A stretch of 64,000 bases of DNA from Opisthorchis felineus (Eukaryota; Platyhelminthes; Trematoda; Opisthorchiida; Opisthorchiidae), in NCBI GenBank assembly GCA_004794785.1, contig SJOL01009575.1, positions 392,854-456,853 of the forward strand, in the 5' to 3' direction. Of this stretch, positions 1 through 12,079 are shown one piece after another. Every line of letters starts with the position of its first letter. Position 1 is the stretch's first letter. Both the position numbers and the translations under genes were made by a program. The notes beneath the pieces were generated by a model. That model was not told the DNA's origin and did no database searches. It was given only the letters and a program-made list of their open reading frames with translations.

Positions 1-1483
1 AACACTCATCAAATAGCCTGCGTATGGTGAAATTTTGCACGACATACTTTGAGTACTTCTTCCAGAGAATAAAGCAAGTCAGGTTGTCCCAAATGGGTAG
101 AGTGAGGATAGTCGGTTTCTCATGTGGAAAGTCCAAGTTCCAGCCTCATGTTCTGGGGGAGGACAACTCTAAAGTTTTTGAAGCTGCGTATTTTTTGGAA
201 ACACATTTGAATTGGGAAATTTATCCAGATACAGGAACGATATGTTTTCTTTGCATATCAAAAGCATCAGTTTTACTGGACCGCCAGAAGCCTACACAGA
301 AACAAGTTCGATTGTGAGGTTTTGGACGAACTCTTCAGTGGGTCAACGCGGTAGCAAGTCACAGTAACCACTACGAGCAACAAATGGACTGAATTATTCA
401 AACAGAAATTGTGCCACTTAAAGCGCTCCCTTGATAATACAATACTTTGGTATAGTATAATATACTATAATGAAAACAGTTCAAAGTGAATCACCATATA
501 ATATGATGATATAACAATATAATATATAATAATATACATTTTTGGTGCGTAAAATATATTATGTTTTACACACATAACAATATATAATATGTTGATAAAA
601 TAACAGCGCAGTATATTAATATAATAATGTGGTCTGGCACATAACATGCACATGTAATATGGTGTTGGAATGTACTGTAGTGTACTGTAAAGTACTGGAT
701 AACGTAATGACGCGATATTTTGGACGCAGGTTTCTGCTGTATAGAAGAGCCACTGGCAAACAAGTCGCCCAGTTTACTTCTGCTCAACGGGAAGCCGAGT
801 TGATCGAAAGCGCATAGTCTTAATTTGACACAAAATTGAAAGAAAACTAACATATTGACTAGGATGCGGACGTGGTTTTCCAAATTCTTGCTTTTTTTGT
901 AAGGACCGTGCAACCAACTCCGGGCCTACGTCACGGAATCGTTTGTAGACAGCCTTTTGTTTTATAAATGCTGGTAAGCAAACGACAGATTAAGCCGAAT
1001 TAAATAAAGCCAATTACAAAAATATCTTTTTAAAGATGGTTTTCTGGCATGGGGTTGTCTGGTGCTTATTTACTATGTACAAGTCTGAAAAATGTTGCGA
1101 AAAATGGGACATTGTCAGAGCAGCACCAGAACAACTTCTGTACCAACTCCAGGCATGAAAGCCTTACTTTCAAAGTTGTTGAAAAGAGACTTAATGGAGC
1201 CGTAACGTAGAGAGAGCTAGCTGCCTATGGCCTACATAATCCTGCTTGCGGATGGTTGGAAACCCTGAAGGACATGCACTCCACCGACTCCATTGGCGCT
1301 CGTAATGTCATTTCCAGGCATATCTGTAGGCTAAATGTTTACTCTCAGCTGGATATATTTTGGGCGCGGTTTGCAAAGCATTCCGGACGAATCCTGCTGA
1401 TGGCGCCTTACTTGAGCATGATGCCTACTTGTGCTAAATTAAACGCTGTCAAAAGATGTGAGTACCTTCTTGTCTGGACGCAA
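1..1483. other. Non-coding stretch, no gene recognised
   Basis: The longest open frames are 97 codons on plus (24-317) and 115 codons on minus (566-913). Neither shows a recognisable domain, and both are within the chance range for this composition. The only visible structure is an AT-rich patch at about 450-620 and a short 10-base tandem repeat at 671-698 built on TGTACTGTA. Confidence 0.6.
440..620. repeat. AT-rich low-complexity patch with perfect palindrome
   Basis: The stretch is almost entirely A and T, with irregular ATA/TAT runs. At 451-469 TATAGTATA and TATACTATA form a perfect 9-bp inverted repeat around a single A. This is typical of simple-sequence decay in animal intergenic DNA and no function is implied. 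Confidence 0.7.
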
Positions 1484-1675
1484 CCCATTACTCATTAGGT
1501 TGCCAAAAACTCTTTATCAGCTCAATACCGGTTTTTCCCTTCTTGCGGCTCAGCAGGTGGGCGCAGCCCTCGAGTTCCCGTGAACCTTGTTTTCTACTTG
1601 AACAAAAATTGAACATGTTTCATTAAATAAGCTCATCTGCACACAAATTTGGTTTTTGCAGGAGATTCAACTGAT
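1484..1675 (-). repeat. Hammerhead repeat, copy A (minus)
   Basis: Read on the minus strand, this segment follows the unit seen elsewhere in the window: the end of the body (a CAAAACC-like box, then a decayed version of the conserved TTGCAAATGAG), a TTCAA...AGAA box, AAGGTT, and the hairpin. The ribozyme part is 1518-1564. GCGCCCAC is followed by CTGCTGA (consensus CTGATGA), a stem II candidate GCCG/GGG, AAAA in place of GAAA, then CCGGT. The cleavage triplet has become TAT and the closing strand of stem I is damaged, so this copy should not cleave. It ends at ACCTAATGAGTAATG, matching the consensus 3' border. Confidence 0.75.
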
Positions 1676-4600
1676 TCTTCAGCTTACGCTGGCCTGCTTG
1701 AATTTTTTGTCCTGCACATGGGACTTATTTGCATCACCTTCCATTTTCTTTTCATGCTTTCTAAGGTTTTCTTCCCTCATAGTTGTATGTATTACTAGTG
1801 TATTGATACCAGTAATAATTCTGGCGGTCTTTGTCTAGCCAGATAAATGACTAATCTTGTTTGCAAAAAAACTCATAAATCATCCCTCTGGATAGAATGA
1901 ACTTGATTTGGTCGGGGTATTTTATTTACGCCCACCAAAATTCGCCTCATATTTGTAAGCACTTCAAAGGTCCACCAAATGAAAAATTACCGGTTGAAGG
2001 GAATTGGCTAGGTGGGCTAAGACACATACTAAGCAAATGAAAAATGTTTCAAAAATATGGGACGCAAAATTCCTATAAAATATGTTCGTTATTATGGATG
2101 AAACTTGAAATGAATGAAGAACTTATAGGGGACGCTATATGAAATACTCATTCAGAGGGTTGATTCACAGTTCGTTCCTAAGGAGTAACATAAAGTACCA
2201 CGTTTTTTCTTCATCAACCTGCACTTAGGTAGCTGAATATTTATAGGTGATCACTATTGATTGCCCGAGAAAGCGTTTTTCGGTGGAATATTGTTTTTAC
2301 CAGGTTGTTTTGTGTGGTTTTCCTCGTCATGGTTAAACAGAGAGTTGAGCAAGCTGGAATGTCACACATGTAACCTCCATCCGTTGCCTATCTATCGGAC
2401 TATCAATAAAATCATGATGGTGAATGTATTCGCAGGATGCCGAGGAGTAGAGATGTCAGAAGAGTGACGAATGCAGCACAAATATCAGTTATCAAAAACT
2501 GAATGAATGATTATCAGGCCAAGTTCCAACATTATTTTGGTAGACACCAGCAGTAAATACAGTCGAACGGACCGTGAACCAGTAGTCAGAACGTCGCTGA
2601 CATTTACGTCGAAACTGTCAGAACCAACTTGTATTAAGAACGAAAGGGCTCCTGGTAATGCCCGTAGATATCTCCGCTAAATAATTTGCCGACTTAGATA
2701 TAACTGGTGAGGATGATTGATGCGCATTCCCGGTGCATCTTTACGACGGACTAGATTACTGCAATGTTCTTAGTTAACTCTCGTTCTAAATTTGGGAATT
2801 CCTTTCGAAATCTAAAATCTACACACCAAATAAACTCCAGCTATACATTGCCTGTGTGACCATTATTTTATTCATTCATTTGGATAATCTGCTTAGTTTA
2901 TCAAAACAGATCAAACCAATAGTAATCAGATCAGGAACTACGCGGCGCGTAACGTAGTTGATTACGTGTTACATTTGTTTTACCAGCTGCGGAAAATCAG
3001 GGTGGTCAGCTTGGTCACCAGCTCATTACAAGTTTTAACGAGGTTTTGGTGTTTGTTCTAGTCTCAAGATGTGATATAGAGGTTCACTTCAGTCCGACTG
3101 GTCCGATTCCCGACCAGAAAGCGCTGAGTGCTGACGCGCTACAAAAACCATGGATGTTTATCACAAAAAGTAAGAGGGAATTTTTAATCTTAGCTATTCG
3201 ATGCAGTCTGTTCAATTTCCAGGATGAGCCGTTTGTATGATATCCAAGCAAACTATTAGTACGGAAACAATTAATCCGGATAAATCTTTTCTTTTCTCAG
3301 TAAATACTGCCTGATAGTCAAAACATGCCATGTGTTGTTACAGACTCTACTTCTTTCTCGCAAACAGTCGAGACGTTTATGATATTTAAGCAAGTTTGGA
3401 AGCATGTTACATCATTAATTACCACAAACAGAACATGCGATGATAAGAAGCGCAATGTTTGGAGTTCGGTGTTCAGCCCATCTGAATAGACATTCATGGT
3501 TTACCTTCCGTTTCGTTTGCGCGTGGATCCATTAGGAAGAAAAAATCACCTAAGAGCACTGATCGAACAACTTGTAGCAAACAAGGAAAAACAATGTTCC
3601 ACTACACATCTGTCTATCGAGACGTTTGCTCATCTGTTTTTGAATTGCTTTAATTTGTATCAGACTAAGAAACTGCACAGTTGCTTCAAATTTCGTGTAT
3701 CTATGCTCATTACATATAAAAGTAGCAGAAAATGTTTCGTGTTTCACACAAAAGATACTGAAATAGGATGGGAATCAAACTTCGTAGGTCCAGCCCCGGG
3801 AATTGGGTTTTATGAGTGGAAATTAAAATTGCAGGAAACAGAAGCGTCTGAATGAAGTAAACAGGGACCCAAGCCTGTACCACTTGTGTAGTTGTGAGTT
3901 TGTAGATTGTATCTGGATGTTACCTGAGAATGTCACCAATTGGGGTAGATTCAAGCCAAGCGAGCCAACGAACTGGCGACAGTCGAAGAATAATGCCCAT
4001 GCTTTCGATTAGCACACACCCAAAAACCAGCTTTTGAGTAAATTGTTAGTTACTACATATGACGCAAAATGACACACATACCCACTGGCATTGACGGAGA
4101 CACCCCCAAAGCAGCACTGGAAAACGTAAAATACGCGTGGCCATGATATTAACAAAGATGGCATACGCATGAAAACATGAAAACTGAATCACAGGACCTG
4201 ACCACCCGGGTTTGGATAAATAGACTTGTGCGACGACGAAAGAAAAATGGTGCGCAAACTTGGTTTTTGCAAGCCGTAAGAAGTCAATCGGCTAGGTCAC
4301 CGCCTTTTGCGAAAATGGTTTAAAAAGTGCATTTGAAAATAAATTGATGTAGGTTAAGTCGATTTTTCGTCTCGAATGGATAGTAGCCTAGAAAAAGATT
4401 TGAATTTTTGATACGGGATAATTCTCTGCGTAGTTAGCGTGAGATGTTTGCCCAAAATATTGGTCACTGTTCCATGAAAACGAAGGTGAGGGAGCTTTGT
4501 TAATGTGATCAACCAACACGCTAGGGTTGTGCTAAATATTGCAAATATGCAAATTTTAATTGACATTTTTATGACAGTTCAGCTTGTGGCTAATCACTTT

Positions 4601-7600
4601 TGATCTGGTGGCTTATATCGACGGGAAAATAAGTGGCCTGAAATCCAAGTAACCCGCTTTCTCAAGACTCTATGTAATTCATTTTAGAATATAAGGTTGA
4701 GGACAAATATTTATAGTCGAAGTAAAAGAAGTGGCCTTATGGCAGTTCTCTGGATGCCTATTCCACCACAATGTCGTGCCGGAAGTTGCTACAAAGCATC
4801 ATAAAATTAGGTTGTGTGAAATTCTCCTAAAATGTTTTTACCGTCTCCTCATGAAAGTTAGTTATTTTGTACGAGGCTCTGTTTTAGGCTCTGTAAAACC
4901 CATGTCACCGATTTCGTTGTTCGCAGATTTCTTTGTCTTCCGTGATACCCAGGTGTTCACAGCCGTGATCCAGAAAAATGATAGAATCAATGGGAACACC
5001 GTAAGTTCACATTTATAGACTACAATACAATCGATTCCCTAATTTGACACTGTATAAAATTGTGCTCCTTGCAAACATGTGATCAATGCTATTTGCAGTA
5101 ATTGGCAAAACAAAGCCTCCAAAATGGCGACAGATTTCTACGATCTTTAGTGCTAAAGTGGGGATTAGACGTAGTGACAGGCCTTATTGCAGAACGCACG
5201 ATACGTGTGATGTGTGTCAGATTTTAGTGGTCGGATACTAGAATGCTCTCAGTTTTTCATCTATTTTTCGTTTATTAATTTTTTGTTATTTCATTCATTT
5301 ATTTGCAATGCGTCCCAAAAGCCACTGTTTTTTGCGTAGTCCCAATCATCCTGTATACGCTGATAGGATACATTTTCCTTGGGCACCAGTATTTTCATGA
5401 AATAGGCCGGTGAAACCAGGTTACGCACACCGCAGATTCCAGTAACATAGGACTGGTACAAAAGACCTTTTACTACCTTCGGTAGCCGGCACAAAACAAA
5501 TGAAGGTGCAGTCAAACACGTGGTACAGTTTTTTGCAGCTTAGCGCACTGCAGATTGGCAGGAATAAATTTTTGTTTCAGGTACACATATAATCAATGTG
5601 TTTTTTTATCAGAGTTGTTTTAATCAAATCGCTCCGGGAAATAGAAAATCTCAGGTTTGAAGAACCTTTTCCGCATTAACAGATAAAATACAGGTAAGAT
5701 TGTTACAGAATATTAGGAGCTGTAGTTATTAATTTTTTCCCAAACTCTTTGCAAGCAGTGGGTGATCTGACTTAAACCGGAAAACAATTTAAGTCAACCG
5801 TTTTCTCTCACGTCACCTAAAATTTTCACTGCATTTTGTTCAGTTGAGGCTGAAGATGGAGCGGAAGCATCTTAACTGTTTGGATTGCATCACGCCAAAT
5901 CATTCTGATCGGCTTTTAGCCGAGGTTCTTCACCGTGAAACGTTGTCCAACAAGCCCTCGCAGGAAATACTTCATATGCACAAAGGCAAACCACAAGCAC
6001 ATTCGAACCACGTGCTAAGCCCTTCCTCTACGTTTATAATTTTAGCTTGTTGTGTTATCTAGGGAACAAATACATGCTTCTGGCCGACTGATCGTTCCAT
6101 CGATAATTGCTGCTCCAGTTTCCTTCGCTCTGCTTACCACTTTGTAATCACCATCTAATTACATTTGCACGCATGAAGCTTAGAATTTCCTTTGACAACT
6201 CTTTTCGAACAAGAAGTTAGGCGCAGAGGGGATGGGTTTAATTGCATCAACCTAGGATGCCGCTTTTAGATAAATTCTTTGGGGGACAAAAACGGTTGCC
6301 TGAACTTCGAGATGTGAAAGTAACTTAAAAAGGGGCCAGATACATGTGATTTTAAAAACGGCTATTTGAGTTTAGTTAATTATATGTCTGTTAAATGAAC
6401 AGAAGTAACTGAAAGGAAAGAAACAATAAGAAAATTTATGAAATTCCACATGAATACCTTTCATAAAAATGTAATAAGTACAACAACATCAGGCCGCGTT
6501 TGGAGAGTTAGTTGGCATGGACCACTCAGCTGACGGCTAGGCGGTGTTGAACCAGCTAGTCAATCTTGAAAACAAACGGACAGAACAGTTTCTTTGGCTG
6601 AATCGAGCGGTGGCTTGTCAAACTACTTCTATTTTACTTTGCTAGAAATTTGTTTATTACCACGAAAGATTCGGCAGAATTAACATAAGTGACCAACGAT
6701 CGACCGTAAGGTTTTGAATGTTGTTTGTGCCTGCTTTGTAAGCGCAACCCTTAGAAGCATGTATGTTTATAACTGGACGAAGGAATTGACATGCCTGAAA
6801 TCAAATGGAAAGTCTGAGAACTGAAAATGTGTGGTCTTCTGTGGTTGTCAAGAACTAGCCATGGAATGGCATTTGTTGTTTGCTTGTGATAAATATCGCT
6901 TTTGATCAACTTTTGGTCAGTTTACTAACAAACTTCATCTGTGAATATCAACCCCCAATTAGCAAGGTTTCCGTGTGCCGCTCTTCAGCTTTCTTTCTGG
7001 CATTTAGAGGTTATGGGGTTATTTGATGGAGTAAAAGGCGAGTCAGTTCAGCGGAAAATCAAGAGCGTATAATATTCTTACATTGGTTATAGGTTGAGTA
7101 ACATCGCCGCAAAACGGAACCGCCACAAATTATTTGATCTCTGCCATACAAGCTCCGAAGAGCGGTTTGTACTACCGTCCAGATTGAGCCTCATTTTTGA
7201 GATTTCCTCACTAATTTGTATTAGAGTTAGCATTGTCCAAGAATTGATCGACCTTTACAGCGCACATTACAGCGTAATGCAGATGCTGTAAAATATTTTT
7301 ACTATAGGAAATATTCCCGTTTATCAGAAATATATTTAGATAAGCAACTAGACTAACTGTTTCAATCCTCATTTGAACATCGTCGCAAGTAAAGAAAAAG
7401 GACGTGCAAATTGACAGACACGAAATCAATTAACAACCAATTTCCTATGAGATTATGCCAGATAGGAACTGCTGACGGTGCGCTTATCTCAGACACTCGC
7501 CAAATTGTGTACAACGAGTTGTTTCTTGTTGAATTCTTATATATTAACCTACCTTAAGCTGTCGTTGAAATTAGAAAGGATTAAAAGGTAAGTTCAAATG

Positions 7601-10600
7601 CAAGAACAAGTCTAGTCTAAGTGAAAAAAACTCTCCCAAAATATCTGTTATCCACCTTTTGTATATTGTGGCCATTGAGATCTGCTTCCAGGTGATAAGG
7701 TTTGGGCTACCACCGTGAGATTTGTACAAGCAGTGCTCGATACGTTTTGAGGGACCACGCTTCAATATATGGAGCAAAGAACTCCAACTCTGTGTTAACT
7801 AGACGCAACTTCAATCTAATTACTTGGACCCTAATTTTCTTATGCAGAATCCACGTGTTTATCTGCAATAAAAATACGAACCTAGCGGGAACACACAGTT
7901 TGAGTTCATGAATTCCAACTTGGTTCGCATGTTTCTAAATTTTGTATAGTGTACTTCAAGAGAGGTAATAATTTGCCAGACCAGCTGGCCTAACTAAAAT
8001 AAAATAGCCCGGTGTCCCTAGAAAATCGAAAGCTTGACACCTGCACTTTAAATTGGATCAAAATATTTTAAAGTGCAAATCATTAGGTATCACACACATG
8101 GTCAGATTACTGGTTGTGCTGTACTAAGAAATATTGTAAATTTAATTCAACCAACGCCACAACTGATGCAAGTATTTGTGTACTGTCTAAATTGAATTGA
8201 GAACTCACTAAAATTTGCAAATTCTTGCCGCCCGACCAATGATACACACGTTTCCATCACCGGCTGAGGGTGATTTAGCGCGCAAAGGTGGCGCGGGGAA
8301 CACGAAAAATCTGCTATTCAGTCACTTTCGCTACAGCGCTTCTGAAAGTTTGGGTGGAAAAGTCATCATGTTTTGATCTGCTTCCTATGTCGCATAATAG
8401 CACGTGAATCATTTCATCATAAAACTGAAAAGTGTCCGCATCCCTAACGATATCTATCCTACTGTTGTCAGTTTTTTGCCGCAGATTGTGCTTTGCCTTG
8501 TATTATTTTATTTCCAGCTTCTCCACCGTCTGTTAACTAGTTGTTGACTCGTAAATCAGTACTTAGTTACTAAATCTAACAGCAAAACTCTTCTGCTTGA
8601 TTACAAGTGGAATAAAACAGAGCTGAGAACCGGGTGTTATTTCCTTAGGCTTCAATCACCATGATAACCTCTAAGAATAGGAAAACAATCAGTCACAACA
8701 AAAACAAAGAAACGTACCTTTGGTGTTTAGATTAATTTCTCAAGTAGGACAGTTGCCTTTATGTGTGAAAAGAAATTTAAGCTAGTCACGCTGTTGGTTT
8801 GTGCGGTTCGCAAACTCTGAATACACAAAGAATGTGCATCACCTGTTGTTCCGAGTGAGACACGCAAACTATCTTTAAAATAAGGAGTATCCACACCTAT
8901 GCTCCGCTAAATTTCCGTTTTCTGCTCGTTTCTTCAAAGTGAGCTTCAGTGCAACCCGTATGGCATATTTTATGCACTGTCCATGCAAGTGTAGGTATGC
9001 TGTCCAGCTTAAACCGCTCCTTTATTCTAAACGTTCAGACACTAAACTGATTCAGCGTACTATTGCAATAATATTCAACCAGAGAAGATATTGCACACAT
9101 AACGCTCGATCACAATTCGTGTGTACTGAATAGAGCGCATTTATCCTAAAAAAAGGGTATTTCTGCTCGTGACTACTTCCAGGGTTCAAATGCATTATTT
9201 GGTTTGGTGCCATCATTAAATAGGACAAACAATTAGGAAACGAATTTCGGAGTGCTAACCACCAACCAAATTGAACATTTGTGTTCAGCTTACATGGAGC
9301 AGTTAATCGTTTCAATCTCACTAGCAGACGATTTTCCCAGGGATTTTGGGTGGTGGAGATATCTAAACTAATTTGACCAGCCACTCAAATGTGCCCATTG
9401 TGTTCTCCTACTATATTTCTCACCCTAGCAATCACCTTACCATTTTGTACTAAATTATTGATCACCGGGCGATTTCTTCTCACATTGCACTAAATTAGTA
9501 AGTTTCAAATGCTGCTCAAGTTAGAAAAGATTCTCTTTTTAGGGGGAAGCAGACTGTCTAGTGTGTATATGTTCTAATGCGGAGCTCATATTATAATATA
9601 TATACCATCTCAGCCCACAACAAAAGACTAGATATAAGCTTTTGAGTCCCATAGATTCTCAAATATATGTTTCTGCTCACAGTTTACGCGCACTTCTTAC
9701 TTGATACACCGCGGAGAAGGTGATCGCACATCGGGTTATTGAACTGCTTCTCTGTACGCAAGGGTTATATTATTCCTCATGGTTATGTAAATTTGGTACG
9801 CACTGGGTCTGGTTTAAAGGATCTTTAAGTCAAAACGGTTTTCTTCTCGTTCATGATCATTTGACATTTTCTCATCTTTTGGACTGCCTTACTTTTTAGA
9901 GTGTCACAGGCTTCCAGGTGACGACTATTCACGGATACAAATTCTGCCTGGTATTGCTTTTGTCAGCTTAGCATTTGCGCTAATGTTCAGCTTATAGTTA
10001 TCAAACGTGTGACAACTGGCTTTTGAGAGTAATCTGTGGACAGCCGTGAACGTACAGCTTTATAAACGTACTATTTAGAACGAAGTACTACACCTCTCTG
10101 ATACGCCTAACACAGCCAACTACAATGGTTTAGACAAAACTTTAAAAAAATCGAAACGTCGCCATCTTCCAAGTTTCCTTGTAAGAGCCAGCGTTCACAA
10201 TTTTAAGACCAGCTGAAAAAACATCGACTACCAGCAGGATTTCCGGCTGCCGATTGTCTGCGGCTTCAAACAGCAGACTGTTTTTCCAGAAAAAAATATC
10301 ATCAGGTGTGGTATTCAAGCTGGTAACGTCAAGCGGGTTAATTTAACGAGCAGGTTTTCATTATTGTCGGGAATCCCTAGACCTAGCGTTCTTGATTTCG
10401 TCTCGCTATAGTATTTTGGAACACCAATGGAAGACCGTGTTGTCTGACTAGAGGGGGTTTAGATCAAAAATCACCCTTACAAATTATGTTTATGAAGTGG
10501 AAAATAGCCTACGCACGAAAAAATCTGTGCATCTAGTCCAAGCCGAATAGCTGCAAACTAGCTGCAAGAGTTTGATTTATCGCACTTCAGCCTGTTTGAA

Positions 10601-11260
10601 TTGTTTCGTTTCTCATTCTCGTCATAAAAACGGCGTTACCTTCCACCGCCATACATTCAGTGAAATCGACAGTGCCTAAACAATTAAGAGAGTTGTCGTT
10701 TATCACCACTTGCTAGAAAGTGCGTAACCTGAAAAAGCTTATTTGACAGCTTGCCTAACCAGATCTTGTGACATGTGCGAGGGAAAACCGATGTTTCCCG
10801 GGCTTATTTGCGATTGAGAAAAAATCAAGTTGATAAGGAATGACAACAAGTTGTGAAATTATTTGTAACAAGTTTAGGGTTCAACAGAGCTAAAGAGACG
10901 AAAGCAATTAAACAAACATCGAGGTTTGGATAACGGCGGACAATATATTTTATTGGGTGATTTGTGTTAGCTACCTCAGAGGTATTTGATTACACTACGC
11001 GGAGTAATGTTGTTGGACCCTGTTGATTATATTATGTTCGATTTTGGAAGTTAAAATGCTGTATCTTCTCAAAGAATATAGGTCGATTTTATTTCGTTCG
11101 GAATAGAACCACCTGTCTCAGATAAACCGTGCTCAAATGAGGATGGCCACACAAAACTTGGATTAATGTCCCTCCCAAAGACCATTGGAGAAAACTCAAC
11201 GTCAGTGGTGCGGATCTGAATGTATTAGCTATATAAAGTATTTCGGAAAGGTAGAGGAGG
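1676..11260. other. Non-coding stretch, no gene recognised
   Basis: About 9.6 kb without a supportable gene or named repeat. The longest open frames are 119 codons on plus (3496-3855), 110 on minus (9052-9384) and 95 on plus (4731-5018). None shows a family motif, a signal peptide with a plausible downstream product, or convincing splice sites. An ancient repeat too decayed to see by eye, or a small exon, could be present. Confidence 0.55.
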
Positions 11261-11262
11261 TC

Positions 11263-11362
11263 TCTTCTAAGGCCGAATTGTCCCTAAATATGATGTATGG
11301 CCAAGCCTCAGTGGAGGAAGTTTATTGTGGTTCCTCCAGAGAAGAAACCTCTCCTTAGAAGA
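11263..11362. repeat. Nested inverted repeat (hairpin)
   Basis: The outer arms are TCTTCTAAGG (11263-11272) and CCTTAGAAGA (11353-11362), an exact 10-bp inverted pair. Inside are TGGAGGAA (11312-11319) and TTCCTCCA (11331-11338), an exact 8-bp pair with an 11-base loop. Both pairs are nearly concentric, so the whole segment could fold as one long imperfect hairpin or be the remains of a MITE-like foldback element. No target-site duplication was identified. Confidence 0.5.
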
Positions 11363-11363
11363 A

Positions 11364-11873
11364 CCCTTCTCAAGGAAGGTTGTTGAACAATCTGAAGAGG
11401 TTATCTCCCCGGATCCTCCGCAACAACGTGCCCATCTGATCACAGTCTAGTGGTCTCTCCCCATAGAGAAGTCCAGGTATTTTCTTCTGCCAGTGGTGGT
11501 TTTATAGTTAAGTAAACAGCAGTGTGGAATGTTGAACCATCATCTGAGTCTTGCGATATCGACATTATTGGCGCATCGATTTCTGCTCGATCACAGTTTA
11601 TTTCCGTATGTGAACAGAACTGATTGTCTATGGATATTTTTTAAAGCACCCGCAAACCCACATTAAACAGATTATCATCGATCCATTCTAGCCATTTGAA
11701 AATGTGGGATTTAACAAACAGATTTGGATGGCAGAGAGCAGTAAACTCGTGTAACTATTAACGGTAGACTTTGTAGTAGTACTGAAGGATTAAAACAAAA
11801 CATAACCTTTGATGGTCGGGTGAGGAGATTTGATACTTTAAATAGACATTTCTTCCTGTCTATGAAGCCCGTT
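11364..11873. other. Non-coding stretch, nothing recognised
   Basis: No open frame of note and no repeat recognised between the nested hairpin and the SINE pair. Confidence 0.55.
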
Positions 11874-11932
11874 TATGCTGAAAAGTCAATTGGCATCGAG
11901 AGTTTTGAACCCGCGATCTTCCGGCCAGTCCT
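11874..11932 (-). mobile_element. tRNA-derived SINE fragment, inverted arm
   Basis: On the minus strand this reads as the 3' part of the same SINE that lies just downstream on plus: ACTGGCCGGAAGATCGCGGG, the B-box GGGTTCAAAACT (plus coordinates 11901-11912), then ACTTTTCAGCATA matching the SINE tail GCTTTTCAGCATT. It lacks the A-box half, so it is truncated at its 5' end and sits head-to-head with the plus-strand copy. Confidence 0.75.
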
Positions 11933-12075
11933 GCCAGAGTGAGAAATTTTCACACTGCTGATCAGCCGCCCCTGGCCCAACGGTCAGGTGTTAAGCCACC
12001 GGCCGAAAGGTCGCGGGTTCGAAACTCTCAGCGGTTCTCGGCTTTTCAGCATTGATTAGTTTCACTGATCTAACA
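11933..12075 (+). mobile_element. tRNA-derived SINE (Sm-alpha-like), plus copy
   Basis: This has a complete internal RNA polymerase III promoter. A-box TGGCCCAACGG at 11973-11983 fits TRGYNNARNNG exactly, and B-box GGGTTCGAAACTC at 12015-12027 fits the GGTTCRANNC rule. The spacing of about 32 bases between boxes is normal for a tRNA-like head. The tail GCTTTTCAGCATTGATT is shared with the copy at 53.3-53.5 kb. Compared with that copy, the stretch between B-box and tail is shortened and the hammerhead-like boxes are missing, so this is either a deleted copy or a hammerhead-less subfamily. With the preceding minus-strand arm it forms an imperfect palindrome. Confidence 0.8.
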
Positions 12076-12079
12076 AAAA

